A stretch of 64,000 nt of DNA, from NCBI RefSeq assembly GCF_000258515.1, contig NZ_AJLF01000002.1:186001-250000 (forward strand), read 5' to 3'. The notes below the pieces were generated by a model, which was not told the origin of the DNA, searched no databases, and worked only from the letters and a program-made list of their open reading frames with translations. The position numbers and the translations under genes were made by a program. Numbering within the stretch: the first letter of the stretch is position 1; every line of letters starts with the position of its first letter. Of the stretch, positions 8,165-16,869 are shown in pieces. This DNA is from Thermococcus zilligii AN1 (GTDB lineage Archaea > Methanobacteriota_B > Thermococci > Thermococcales > Thermococcaceae).

Positions 8165-9073
8165 ATGAACGTGATAGAAATCAACAACCTCACAAAGGTA
8201 TATCCCGATGGCACAAAGGCCAATGACAGAATTTCAATTAGTGTCAGAAAGAACGAAATCGTCGGAATTATAGGGCCCAATGGCGCTGGAAAAACTACAC
8301 TAATAAGACAGCTTTTGGGACTTTTGAAGCCAACAAACGGCTCAATTAAGGTGATGGGGAAGGACATTGAAGGCAACGCTGATATCATAAAGAAAACCAT
8401 CGCCTATGTGCCTCAGTACCCCCTCAGCTTCCCCTCTTTGAGGGTTGAGGAAATGCTGGAGTACGTCCTTAGAATGAGAAACAAAAACATTTCAAAGGAT
8501 GAAATAGGAGAACGAATATCTAACGTTTTAAATCTCGTAGGCCTCAGCGGAGCGGAAAAGTTCTTTGGGTATCAGCTGTCGGGAGGCATGAAGAAGTCCC
8601 TGCTGTTGGCGATGGCCCTCGTTCAGGAGCTTCCGGTTCTCGTGCTCGACGAGCCAACGAGCATGGTGGATATCGTTACAAAGCACCGGCTGTGGGAGGT
8701 GATAAGGGACTCCAACCGCGAGGGAATCCTCCTCGCTAGCCACGACATGAACGAAGTAAAGGCCCTGTGCGACAGGGTATACCTTCTCCTCCAAGGAAAA
8801 ATAGTGGCCTCTGGCACTCCCGCCGACATAGTTTCAATGATTAAGATGCCCACTGAAGTTCGTCTTATACCGCAGGGGGAGATACCCTCAAGTATCCTTC
8901 CGAAGGAACACAGAAAGCGAGGAGACCTCTATGAGCTGGCTTTTGACACACTTGAAGATGCCCTGAAGACTGTAGAGATAGTCCTCAGGACTGCGGGCGT
9001 GTCTTATCTCGAAATCGAGTCCCCCTCCTTTGAGAAACTCGTGATAAACCTCATCGGGAGGGATGGCGAATGA
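8165..9073 (+). CDS. ABC transporter ATP-binding protein
   Basis: This 302-residue ABC ATPase shows Walker A GPNGAGKTT (residues about 39-47), the Q-loop YVPQYP, signature LSGGMKK, Walker B VLVLDEPTS and the H-loop SHDM. A C-terminal extension of about 85 residues is typical of ABC-2 exporters of the DrrA/CcmA type. The start follows GGAGGGCAAACA. It overlaps the permease gene by 4 bp (ATGA), so the two form one transporter. The substrate is unknown. The first third is noticeably richer in A+T than the rest. Confidence 0.92.
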   Translation: MNVIEINNLTKVYPDGTKANDRISISVRKNEIVGIIGPNGAGKTTLIRQLLGLLKPTNGSIKVMGKDIEGNADIIKKTIAYVPQYPLSFPSLRVEEMLEYVLRMRNKNISKDEIGERISNVLNLVGLSGAEKFFGYQLSGGMKKSLLLAMALVQELPVLVLDEPTSMVDIVTKHRLWEVIRDSNREGILLASHDMNEVKALCDRVYLLLQGKIVASGTPADIVSMIKMPTEVRLIPQGEIPSSILPKEHRKRGDLYELAFDTLEDALKTVEIVLRTAGVSYLEIESPSFEKLVINLIGRDGE

Positions 9074-9786
9074 TTCGTCCTCTAATCGGAATGGAGCTAA
9101 AGGGTATGAGGATCTACAAAACGTTCCTCGTTGTCAATCTTCTACTTATGCCGCTGGCCCTGCTCTTCATGATGATTATGAACTCCAACTCAAGAAACCC
9201 TGAGAACGTCTCATACCTCGTGAGCGGCTTTATCATTGTTTCGTTGGTAAGCTCTTTCCTTGGAACACTGACGAGCAGGGTCAGCAACGTTTTTGAACCC
9301 AGCGTCCTTGAGCTGTACGCAACATTGCCTCCGAGGATATCGACGGTGGTCATCGCCCAGTTCCTCACGTATTCCCTTCTAGTTCTACCTCAGGTGCTTA
9401 TCGGCCTCGCAGTCATCGTTTATTACCAGGGAGCGGGCAGGATAAACTTCCCTCTCCTGAGCCTGGCCCTTTTGATCACTTGTATTGAGCTGGGAACGCT
9501 TGCCGTCACCATAGGCGCGAAGATTGGAAACCCCTACAAGGCGATGGCCATCACCGGGATATTGCCCTGGCTTCTTGTGGTGTTCTCTCCGGCCTACTAC
9601 CGCTCCAGCTCTCCGGCGCTCTACCTGAATCCCGTTACGTATCTCTTGTCCTGCATACGTTCGGCTATTGGACTGCAGAGTGCAAGTCCCACACCCTGGC
9701 TGGTCTCAGCGGCCCTAACGGGGTTTTTCTTGTTCTCTGCACTCAGAAGTCTACGTTCCGGCTATATGCTTGAGAAGCCGTTTTAG
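9070..9786 (+). CDS. ABC-2 type membrane permease
   Basis: A 238-residue protein with about six hydrophobic segments (first at residues 19-36, last at 212-228) and no signal peptide. It is translationally coupled to the ATPase by a 4-bp overlap. The size and segment pattern are those of an ABC-2 half-transporter. Together they would form an efflux pump, possibly for lipids, peptides or drugs. A T-rich stretch (TTTTTTCATTAATTTTTCG) follows the stop. Confidence 0.85.
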   Translation: MIRPLIGMELKGMRIYKTFLVVNLLLMPLALLFMMIMNSNSRNPENVSYLVSGFIIVSLVSSFLGTLTSRVSNVFEPSVLELYATLPPRISTVVIAQFLTYSLLVLPQVLIGLAVIVYYQGAGRINFPLLSLALLITCIELGTLAVTIGAKIGNPYKAMAITGILPWLLVVFSPAYYRSSSPALYLNPVTYLLSCIRSAIGLQSASPTPWLVSAALTGFFLFSALRSLRSGYMLEKPF

Positions 9787-9834
9787 CTTTTTTCATTAAT
9801 TTTTCGTTAGTAAGGAAAGAGGTGAAAACGCCGT

Positions 9835-11762
9835 TTAGAGCCTCCACTCCACCCCAAGCCCCCTGCTGTAGGCGTCAAGAACCTTTTCAAGGTACTCCTT
9901 GGCGGTGTCGACCTTGTCTATCCTGAACTTTTCGGCCCAGCGCTCGTTCCCGAACTCCTTGCTTCCGGCAGCGACGAGGTCTATCACCCTCATGCTGTCC
10001 CAGAAGACTGGGGTGTAGCCTGCCTTCCTCGCAAACTCAATGAGCCTCTTTATCTGCTTCCTCGCGTGCTCCTCCATGTCGACGTTCTCCCCATAGGCCT
10101 CCATGAAGAGGGCCTTGAGGACGGGCGTCAGCCAGCCGCGGTGGAAGCGGCACCAGCCGAGGTTGTCGTACCAGAACTCCCAGAGGGCGCTGGCTATTAT
10201 CTTCTGGGCGAGTTCCTCGGGCTCGAGGAAGACGCCGAACTGGTATAACGTCCAGTATCTTCCCTGCACGGGGAGCGGGATGTAGTTGCCTATGGCCCAG
10301 TACATCGTTGGCGTCATCTCGCCGTCCTCGCCCAAGGGAGTGAAAACCGCGTAGTCCTTGAAGCTCTCACCGTAGCTGAGCCTGTCCTTGAACTTTTCAT
10401 CCAGAATTACGCTGGCTTTCCTCTTTCCGAGGCCGATCACCTTGGCTATCTCGTTCTCAGCGAAGGCGACGCGGTGAGCCAACTCTGCAACAAGCTTCGC
10501 GTTCTTCTCGCTCGCCTCGACGGGCCTCTCAAGTAGAGCATCCTTAGTAAAGTCGGGCCTATCGCTTAGGCCAACCTCCTCTGGCCTGAGCAGTCCGCGG
10601 TGAACGAGCTCGAGAACCCAAGCGGCCGTGCCGCCGAACTCTATGGCGTCGAAGCCCATCGCATCCACCGCTGGAACGCTTATGTCGCTCGCCCTCAGGG
10701 TTATCACGCCGCTGAGCGGGCCGTTGGCTTCCCTCGGCTCGTACTCTATGTGGTGTCCGTTGGCGTACTTCTTGCAGACGACCGGGCAGGGTTCGCCGCA
10801 GTTCGTCCAGTTCTGTGGCTCTATGGCCTCCCTGTTGAAGGGCTCCCAGTAGTGCTTCATTATGGCCTCGTGGATCTTTATGCGCTCCTCCTTCTCAATG
10901 TAGGGCATCTGCCAGTTGAGAATCGGAACGAAGTCGCCCTCGGCCGGATAGTTCCCTCCAAAGGTTCCGCCGGTTTTCAGCTTGGGGTCGTACTTGTATT
11001 TAACTGTTTTCTCGGCTATGACGTCGTTGTAGGGCTTCTTGTGCACGCCCTCGACGATGCCCTTCGCCGTTCTGAAGGAGGAGATGTCCTCGCCGGGGAA
11101 GGTCCTCTTCCTGGGCTTTCCACCGAAGATTATCCCGACGACGTTGTGGGCCCTCAGGAGAACTGAACCGGAGCCGCCCCTTGCCGCCCAGTCCTCGCTC
11201 CCCTCAACGCGCTTGCCGTTCCTGAGTGTCTGGGAGAATATAGCACCGTAATTGCTGTTGAGTGCGGCAGGCCCGACGACCGCTATGCGGTACTCAAAGT
11301 CAAAGCGCCCGCCGAAGGTGTCTATGAGGTACTGGGTAAGGGCATAGACGCCCTCTTCGCCCCTGTAGCCCTTCCATATTTCCATGACTCTCTCCAGCTC
11401 GATCTCGTGGAGCTCAACCTTGACGTTCTCGCCGTCGTTGTAGAGGACAACGACTACAGGTTTCTCGGCTTTTCCCTCAAAGGTAACGAAGTCAACGCCA
11501 ACGTTCTTGAAGGCGTAAGCGGCCCCACCCATCGCCGAGGGGAAAAGCGTCCCGTAGAGCGGTGAGCGGAAGAAGAACATGAGCCTGTGGGCTCCGGGTA
11601 AACAACAATGTTCTTGGGGTCGTATGGATCTAAGCTGTGAGTTCCGAGCTTCTCGTGGAGCTCGAGGCCGTAGTCTATGACCCCGTAAACCCCACCCTTC
11701 TCAAAATTCTCGCTCTCTATCTTTTTCTCGTCCAGCTTCAGGTGAAGCACGGTGAACCTCAT
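9835..11762 (-). pseudogene. gor: Glyceraldehyde-3-phosphate:ferredoxin oxidoreductase (GAPOR), disrupted by a deletion/frameshift
   Basis: A tungsten-pterin enzyme of the aldehyde ferredoxin oxidoreductase family that oxidises glyceraldehyde 3-phosphate in the archaeal glycolytic pathway. The 5' frame starts at ATG 11762 (after GGGGTGGGAGC) and runs MRFTVLHLKLDEKK...DPYDPKNIVVY. The main frame resumes as PGAHRLMFFFRSPLYG (from about 11600) and continues 581 residues with the NCGEPCPVVCKK cluster ligands. In homologues a glycine-rich loop of about ten residues (GxGPFxGSKL) lies between 'IVVY' and 'PGAHRL'. Here it is absent and the frame is shifted, so no full-length protein can be read. It lies downstream of fbp, the order seen in Thermococcus. 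Confidence 0.85.
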
Positions 11763-11901
11763 GCTCCCACCCCTTTGTATCACTCCGGGTGTTATCTCTC
11801 TTTTGAAGAATATTTAAGGCTTCCGCCCGGACTCGGAAATACGGCGGGAGAATATAAAAACGTTGGTGATTAAAAGGGTGCAGGGCAGGGATAAGCAAAG
11901 A

Positions 11902-13029
11902 TCACTCGATGTCCTCGAACCTTTCTTCAAGCCTCTCGAGGACGCCCGGAAGGGTCGTGTACTCCATCTCCTCCATCGGGAGCCTGTGCGGCTCGAAGGG
12001 CCCGTGCCTGCGCATATATTCAGCTATCTCCACAGCTTTTAGCCTTGCGTGGTCGAAGGCAGGGTCGTCGAACAGGTCAACCGGGCCGACGAGCTCTCCC
12101 CTCGGGCTTATCTGCCAGCCGAGTGCCACCACCCTCGGAGGGCCATCGAACCTCGTCGGGTTGGCCTGGTGCATTGGAACCGGCATTACCGGGCCGTTGT
12201 GGGAGCCCCTCATCCAGCCGCTGACGAGGTGGGGGAAGGCGAAGGGCTCGAGGACTTCACCGAGGGCCGGGAGGCCGCCCTGGGCCCTTACTATTGCCAC
12301 CGGGTCATCCTTGCCGACGTACTCTCCAGCCACCTCATAGAGCTTCTCAGTGCTCACAACGGCGACTGGCTCGTCCTTGCTTATTGAGTGCCCCTCCTTC
12401 GGGTAAACGCGCTTGATAACGTAGCGGCTCTTGGCACCGATGAGGGCCAGCAGGTCATAGAGCTCCTCCGGCGTGTTGAGGATGACGCGCCTGTGCTTGA
12501 GGATGTCCCAGACCTCAAAGCGGAAGCCCATGTGCATCTTAGGGTCAATCACCAGTCCGGCAGTGTTGAAGGGGTCTGCAAACATCCTGAATATCGGGAG
12601 GTTGAAGGCCCCGGGCTCGGTCTTGTCCATGTGGAAGGTAACAACGGGCTCGCTCTTTCTGAGGGTTATCTCCATCTCGGCAACGCCCGGCCCCATACCG
12701 CGGACGTTACCGCTGAAAGCGTCCCTGAGGAGATCCTGACCGGCCCCGTAGAGGCCGAGCTCTTTGGCAACTTCAGTGGCCGCTTTAAAGGCATCCCAGG
12801 CGAGACCGTGAACCTCGGGGCTGTCAGCGCCCTTTTTGTGGGTCATTATAAGCTGAAGGTCGTCGCCGCAGGTCGCGACGTAGAAGTCTATTATCGTCCC
12901 CTCCCCTCTGGCCCTGCTGAGGATTTCTTCGGCAGTCTCGACGAGCTGGGGGTGCACCCTTGAGTGTCCCGGCCAGCCGCCGATGTCCGCTTTTATAACG
13001 CTGAGTGTGACCTTCTCCCCAACCAGCAC
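11902..13029 (-). CDS. fbp: Bifunctional fructose-1,6-bisphosphate aldolase/phosphatase (type V FBPase)
   Basis: A 375-residue protein, the usual length of the archaeal enzyme that both condenses triose phosphates and dephosphorylates the product, making gluconeogenesis one-way. Recognisable parts are the N-terminal SVIKADIGGWPGHSRVHP metal-binding segment, the TCGDDLQLIMTH motif, GNVRGMGPGVAEM and RYVIKRVYPKEG, where the Tyr/Lys of the Schiff-base site should lie. GTG 13029 after GGTGGT gives the family length; upstream ATGs are rejected. TATA-like TTTATAAGC lies about 35 bp upstream. The neighbour GAPOR runs the opposing glycolytic step. Confidence 0.93.
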   Translation of the reverse strand: MLVGEKVTLSVIKADIGGWPGHSRVHPQLVETAEEILSRARGEGTIIDFYVATCGDDLQLIMTHKKGADSPEVHGLAWDAFKAATEVAKELGLYGAGQDLLRDAFSGNVRGMGPGVAEMEITLRKSEPVVTFHMDKTEPGAFNLPIFRMFADPFNTAGLVIDPKMHMGFRFEVWDILKHRRVILNTPEELYDLLALIGAKSRYVIKRVYPKEGHSISKDEPVAVVSTEKLYEVAGEYVGKDDPVAIVRAQGGLPALGEVLEPFAFPHLVSGWMRGSHNGPVMPVPMHQANPTRFDGPPRVVALGWQISPRGELVGPVDLFDDPAFDHARLKAVEIAEYMRRHGPFEPHRLPMEEMEYTTLPGVLERLEERFEDIE

Positions 13030-13139
13030 GCAAACCACCGTAACCATAACCACTTTTATGCTTATAAAACGTTAATATCACCGTCGATGATACACAAAAA
13101 AGCGTCAAATTCAGGCGTTCCAAAAAGGGAAGAAGAGGA

Positions 13140-13376
13140 TCACTCACAGATGTCAGTCCAGCCGAACTGCTCCTTTACTACTTTGATGAGGTTTTTGAGT
13201 TCCTCCTTCTTGATGTTGACGCTCGAGCTCGCACCAACGAGTGCTATGATGCCGTGAACCTCTTCCTGAACCTGAATGACCTCGTCGTGGACCTTGACAA
13301 CCCTGAGCTCCCTCCTGGCAGTCTCCTCCTCGCTTATCCTGAACTTGTCCTTTCCGATAACTATGGGCTCCTCCAC
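13140..13376 (-). CDS. Conserved small hypothetical protein
   Basis: The 78-residue protein is charged and mainly helical, without membrane segments or metal motifs. It contains a VHGIIALVGASSSVNIKKEELKN stretch that I recall as conserved among Thermococcales but cannot assign. GTG 13376 is preferred because GGGGTGG lies five bases before it; GTG 13385 is the alternative. It is transcribed away from the tRNA-Trp gene. Confidence 0.7.
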   Translation of the reverse strand: MEEPIVIGKDKFRISEEETARRELRVVKVHDEVIQVQEEVHGIIALVGASSSVNIKKEELKNLIKVVKEQFGWTDICE

Positions 13377-13468
13377 GGCAACCACCCCATTATATTTTGC
13401 ACTTCAAGTTAATAAAACTTCCGCCATCACAAAACTTATAAACCCCGGGAGATTAGCTAAGACCGGAC

Positions 13469-13608
13469 GGGGGCGTGGTGTAGCCTGGTCCATCATCGCG
13501 GGCTCCAGAGGTATGAGGACTTGCGGGTTTGCTGAGAGGGGATGAGCCTTTGGAGCTCTGACCCGGAGAAACCCGCGGACCGGGGTTCAAATCCCCGCGC
13601 CCCCACCA
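13469..13608 (+). tRNA. trnW: tRNA-Trp (CCA), with a 62-nt intron and encoded CCA end
   Basis: The acceptor arms GGGGGCG (13469-13475) and CGCCCCC (13598-13604) pair, followed by A and CCA. The anticodon stem GCGGG (13498-13502) pairs with CCCGC (13572-13576). Anticodon CCA is at 13505-13507. Removing 13508-13569 gives a normal seven-base loop CTCCAAA. A TATA-like ACTTATAAAC lies at 13434-13443. Confidence 0.95.
13508..13569 (+). ncRNA. Box C/D guide RNA within the tRNA-Trp intron
   Basis: The intron carries C-like (ATGAGGA), D' (CTGA), C' (GATGAGC) and D (CTGA) boxes in order. The segment before D' (GCGGGTTT) and the one before D (TTTGGAGC) are complementary to the spliced anticodon arm, AAACCCGC and GCTCCAAA. 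This is the euryarchaeal pre-tRNA-Trp intron known to guide 2'-O-methylation of the same tRNA at positions 34 and 39. Confidence 0.9.
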
Positions 13609-13670
13609 TCGATTCTGCCGGAGGCTCAATCCTAAATTTTATAAGGTAAAGGCCGCTCCTTCTACCGGGC

Positions 13671-13746
13671 AGCCCCGTGGTGTAGCGGCCAAGCATGCGG
13701 GACTTTGGATCCCGCGACCCGGGTTCGAATCCCGGCGGGGCTACCA
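13671..13746 (+). tRNA. trnQ: tRNA-Gln (TTG), CCA encoded
   Basis: Acceptor arms AGCCCCG and CGGGGCT pair; the anticodon arm CGGGA-CTTTGGA-TCCCG gives anticodon TTG; the T arm is CCGGGTTCGAATCCCGG. The 3' end ACCA is encoded. A TATA-like ATTTTATAAGG lies about 35 bp upstream (13636-13646). No intron. Confidence 0.96.
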
Positions 13747-13916
13747 GAAAAACTCCAATCTCCAAAACCCCCTATTTTTGCAATTTTGCCCGGACGACAT
13801 AGGTTCATTAAACGCTCAGGGGTGACCACTCTCCTCATCGTTTCCTCGGAAGGGCTTGGACGTCATCATCGCTGGGTTTAAAAACTCCTGAGGCCTTTTA
13901 ACCCTGGTGGTTCCAG

Positions 13917-14666
13917 ATGAGGTTCATCCCGCTCATTGTAGCCAGGCCCGAGGTTCAGATGGCAATAGACGAAGCAATAATGCAGGCCAGAATCGAGGGA
14001 AGGGTTCCCGACACGGTGAGGCTCTACGCCTTCAGCCCAAGCTCAGTAACCATGGGCCGCTTCCAGAGCATCGTCCACGATGTCAACCTCGAAGAGGCGA
14101 AAAAGCTTGGCATTCCCGTGGTAAGGAGGATTACGGGCGGAGGAAGCGTCTTCCACGACGAGTTCGGGGAGATAACTTATTCTGTTGTCATCGGTGAGGA
14201 CTTCCACCCTGCCCTGAAGAACGTCGAGAGCAGCTACCGCTATTTGGCCGGCCCCCTCGTTGATGCTCTTAAGGAGCTCGGCCTCGAAGCGGGCTTTTCG
14301 GGCCTGAACGACATTATAGCGAGGGGAAAGAAGATAAGCGGCTCGGCACAGACGAGAAGGAAAGGAGTGATTCTACAGCACGGCACGTTCATGTACTCCA
14401 CGCGCGTCGATATTCTCGGAAGGGTTCTGAGGGTTTCGGGGGAGAAGCTCAGAGATAAGGGCGTTTCAGGCATATGGGAGCGCGTTACAACCCTGGAGCG
14501 CGAGGGGATAAAGCTCAGCCGCCGGGAGGCCTACGAGTTGCTCAAGCAGAGCTTCTCCAACGCTTTTCCGCTGGAAGAGGGCGAACTCACCGACTACGAG
14601 CTTAAGCTGGCAGAGAAGCTTATAGAAGAGAGATACGGAAATCCCCGGTGGAACGAGATGCGCTAG
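13917..14666 (+). CDS. Lipoate--protein ligase A family protein (LplA N-domain type)
   Basis: A 249-residue BPL/LplA-fold protein with the family hallmarks: MAIDEAIMQ near the N-terminus, VRRITGGGSVFHDEFGEITYS (the RRxxGGGxVxHD motif) and KKISGSAQTRRKGVILQHGT with the catalytic lysine. It should attach or salvage lipoate or a related acyl cofactor. GGTGGT precedes ATG 13917. It lacks the separate C-terminal domain of bacterial LplA, and no LplB-like partner is visible nearby. It converges with the Taw3-like gene (4-bp overlap). Confidence 0.85.
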   Translation: MRFIPLIVARPEVQMAIDEAIMQARIEGRVPDTVRLYAFSPSSVTMGRFQSIVHDVNLEEAKKLGIPVVRRITGGGSVFHDEFGEITYSVVIGEDFHPALKNVESSYRYLAGPLVDALKELGLEAGFSGLNDIIARGKKISGSAQTRRKGVILQHGTFMYSTRVDILGRVLRVSGEKLRDKGVSGIWERVTTLEREGIKLSRREAYELLKQSFSNAFPLEEGELTDYELKLAEKLIEERYGNPRWNEMR

Positions 14667-15313
14667 GGGATTCTCCAGTTATCTATTTCAAAATCTCCCG
14701 CAAGCTCGTAGAACAGCTCATCCTCGCCAAGCTCTTCCCTGAGCTTTCTGAAGTTTTCCTCCAGCCGCGGGAGTCTCCCCTTCGAGCGTTTCAGCATGGA
14801 GTTTCCGACCTCAACGGCAAAGCGGAGGTAACCCTCGTCTACCAAGACCTTCCCGTCCTTCCCGAGAGGGGCGGTGAGGTATTCCGTGGCGTTTATCTCG
14901 ACGAGGTAACGGCTGGAGATTACCTTAAATGTGGTGTATTTAAAGCCGCTGGCCAGTCCAATCTCGTGGAGCTTTTTGGCCCTTTTCCTATCCTCTGCGA
15001 CGATGTGGAAAATCGGTGGCTGGCTCTTGAGGAAGATAAGGCCTTCCCTCGCGTCCCTCAGAGCTTCCCGCGCTTCCTCAAATTCGAGGGGCCTGTGAAC
15101 TTTCACCAGCCACCCGGAGAGCGGCTTCGCTCCCAGGGCAGGTTCCTCGATTATTCCTATCCTGCCGGAGCAGGAAGAAGTCGTGTATATCCCATTGATT
15201 GAGTTGATGAGGAGGAGAAGGTCAATTATGTCCCCGTCCACCTTTCCTTCCTTCATCGCCGTGAAGAGACCCGCGAGGGCCTCGCGCTTGGCTTTCATCT
15301 CAGAACACCTCAC
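14663..15313 (-). CDS. Taw3/TYW3 family tRNA wybutosine-modification methyltransferase (paralog 1)
   Basis: This 216-residue protein contains the TYW3 signature YTTSSCSGRIGI and later matching segments (FLKSQPPIFHIVAEDRKRAKKLHEIGLASGFKYTT, YLVEINATEYLTAPL). Family members N-methylate the wyosine base at G37 of tRNA-Phe using S-adenosylmethionine. A second member is encoded at 57580-58170. This copy is longer and more diverged, so which one is the true Taw3 is not settled by sequence. Confidence 0.85.
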   Translation of the reverse strand: MRCSEMKAKREALAGLFTAMKEGKVDGDIIDLLLLINSINGIYTTSSCSGRIGIIEEPALGAKPLSGWLVKVHRPLEFEEAREALRDAREGLIFLKSQPPIFHIVAEDRKRAKKLHEIGLASGFKYTTFKVISSRYLVEINATEYLTAPLGKDGKVLVDEGYLRFAVEVGNSMLKRSKGRLPRLEENFRKLREELGEDELFYELAGDFEIDNWRIP

Positions 15314-15438
15314 CAGCGGGTTTTGGGCTAAATTTCAGTTTTAGCACCTTCTCTTGCCACACAACCACTTATCGGGGCGTTTTTCAGGGATTCTGGCGAA
15401 AACTTTATAAAGCTAACCCAAAAGGTTTAGCTGGACGT

Positions 15439-15517
15439 GGCCGGGGTGGTGTAGCCTGGTCCAGCACAGGGGACTGTGGATCCCCTAGCCCGGGTTCAAA
15501 TCCCGGCCCCGGCCCCA
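15439..15517 (+). tRNA. trnH: tRNA-His (GTG), CCA encoded
   Basis: Acceptor arms GCCGGGG (15440-15446) and CCCCGGC (15507-15513) pair. The extra 5' G at 15439 faces C at 15514, the G-1:C73 identity pair of tRNA-His. The anticodon arm gives GTG. CCA is encoded. TATA box ACTTTATAAAG lies at about 15401-15411. Confidence 0.96.
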
Positions 15518-15572
15518 TAACGGCCCTTGCAAGGCAAGCGCTGGCGGAAAGCCGCTGACTGTTCTGGAAAAG

Positions 15573-16003
15573 TCAAAGGAGCCCTTCAATCAGCCTGTAA
15601 TCCTCTTCGGGGATTTCCCTCATGGCTTTGCCCATTAAATGCCCGCTCCACTTCTTCTTGTTCGTGATGAACTTCAGCCTTGGAATGAGCGGCTTGAAGT
15701 CGAGCTCGCCGAGCTTCAGGGGCTTAACCCCTATCCTCAGCGGGTAGGTCTCATTTAGGTGTGGCGGGCTTTTGAAGATCCTCGTTGAATCCTCATAAGG
15801 CCCGCTAACGACCTCAAAGATGCCCACGATCCTGGGTTCGAGGACTTCTTTGTCCTTCCGCTCCTGCTTCAGGTAAATTACAAGCCTGTCGCCGGGTTTA
15901 ACTTTGGCGATAGTGTTTTTGTGCCTCTTCGCGACTCCCCAGACGTTCCTGTTCTTAACAACCTCCCAGTTGTCGCGATTGTGATGCAGAGCCAATAGGT
16001 CAT
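15573..16003 (-). pseudogene. EVE-domain (UPF0310) protein with an N-terminal frameshift
   Basis: The long frame encodes [22 protein letters not shown]...[21 protein letters not shown], an EVE/PUA-like domain of the kind thought to bind modified bases in nucleic acid. The natural start, ATG 16003, reads MTYWLCIT and then leaves this frame. Restoring one A in the AA at the ACA-A(A)T junction (about 15978-15980) gives [14 protein letters not shown], the expected family N-terminus. As read, only a TTG start at 15995 is available to the main frame. It could be a real mutation or a base-calling error in an A run. Confidence 0.8.
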
Positions 16004-16100
16004 GGGGTTTTACCTGTGGAAGGATAGATAATTAACCGTTTGTTGCCTTTGATGGACAAACCTAAGCGATAAATTTATAAAGAAGTTTGTATCAATATAC

Positions 16101-16180
16101 AATGAAGATGAGGGTAAGTCCCGGTGTCCGCCGCGTACCTTGAGGTACGCTCAAACGGGCGACCCGGGGGCCGATTCGTA
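16101..16180 (+). ncRNA. Candidate structured GC-rich non-coding RNA
   Basis: In an A+T-rich gap, TTTATAAAG at 16073-16082 is placed to start transcription near 16100. Downstream is a GC-rich segment that folds into a long imperfect hairpin: CCCGG (16120-16124) with CCGGG (16164-16168), GTC (16126-16128) with GAC (16161-16163), and a perfect distal hairpin GCGTACC-TTGA-GGTACGC (16133-16150). A T-rich run follows at 16186-16196. No reading frame fits. I cannot place it in a known family. Confidence 0.5.
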
Positions 16181-16194
16181 CTTCTCGTTTGGTT

Positions 16195-16869
16195 TTAGTA
16201 GACATTCTTGAACTTTAGAACTCTTCCAGCGTCTTCAAACTTCTTAATGAGATCCTCTCTACCATCGAGCTTTCTGAAAAATGCATTGACGACAAAATCG
16301 GCCACCTGAATAAGGGGTTCTGCCTGTGAATCTTTTTGATAGACCTCTACATTGATTCCGTAGGGGATTTCCCCCGTTATCATCTCTTGTATGTCCTCCT
16401 CCAGATTCCCCTCTCTAGAGCTCTTTGTGTGATAGCGGTCAAGATATACCTCAACTGTTAAGGCTTTGTCGGGCGTGTACCCGATTCTGTCTAAGTAACG
16501 TTTCAGGGAGCCCACGATCAGAACCCTTGCGATGTAGTTGTAGTGATTAGCCTTCTGAGAGCTGTCGGTCTTGATGTAATCGTAGGTGTTACTCTTGTTT
16601 ACGTAAACCGCTGCTATGCAGGCGCTAGGACATTTGAAGAGTTCATCAAGAATGAACTTTCTTATATTATTATCGCTCTTTGAGGCTTTCAGCTCCGGGA
16701 TGTCCTTTTTCTTCTTGCCCAGTTTGTCTCTGGCCTTTTTAGGGATTCTCCGAGCTTTTTTCACATCATCTGCTTTCAGTATGATTACGCCCATAACAAA
16801 GTATTGGCTACTCTTACCCGAAAATCCTAAGTCTCCTGCCTCGTCGAGGACGATGTAAAGGTGAACCAT
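16195..16869 (-). CDS. DUF3800 domain protein
   Basis: The 224-residue protein starts VHLYIVLDEAGDLGF, the N-terminal DExG motif of DUF3800, a family with an RNase-H-like fold. Later acidic residues (VEVYLDRY) and QVADFVVNAF match the conserved end of the domain. ATG 16869 follows GGGAGGCTTAAG; the upstream frame to 17031 has no site. DUF3800 genes are often sporadic in archaea and bacteria and found near mobile or defence genes; the function is unknown. It lies between the candidate ncRNA and a decayed-looking gap. Confidence 0.85.
   Translation of the reverse strand: MVHLYIVLDEAGDLGFSGKSSQYFVMGVIILKADDVKKARRIPKKARDKLGKKKKDIPELKASKSDNNIRKFILDELFKCPSACIAAVYVNKSNTYDYIKTDSSQKANHYNYIARVLIVGSLKRYLDRIGYTPDKALTVEVYLDRYHTKSSREGNLEEDIQEMITGEIPYGINVEVYQKDSQAEPLIQVADFVVNAFFRKLDGREDLIKKFEDAGRVLKFKNVY

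Noticed and set aside
13493-13765. Minus-strand frame across the tRNA-Trp and tRNA-Gln genes
   Set aside because: It covers two clear tRNA genes and their promoters.
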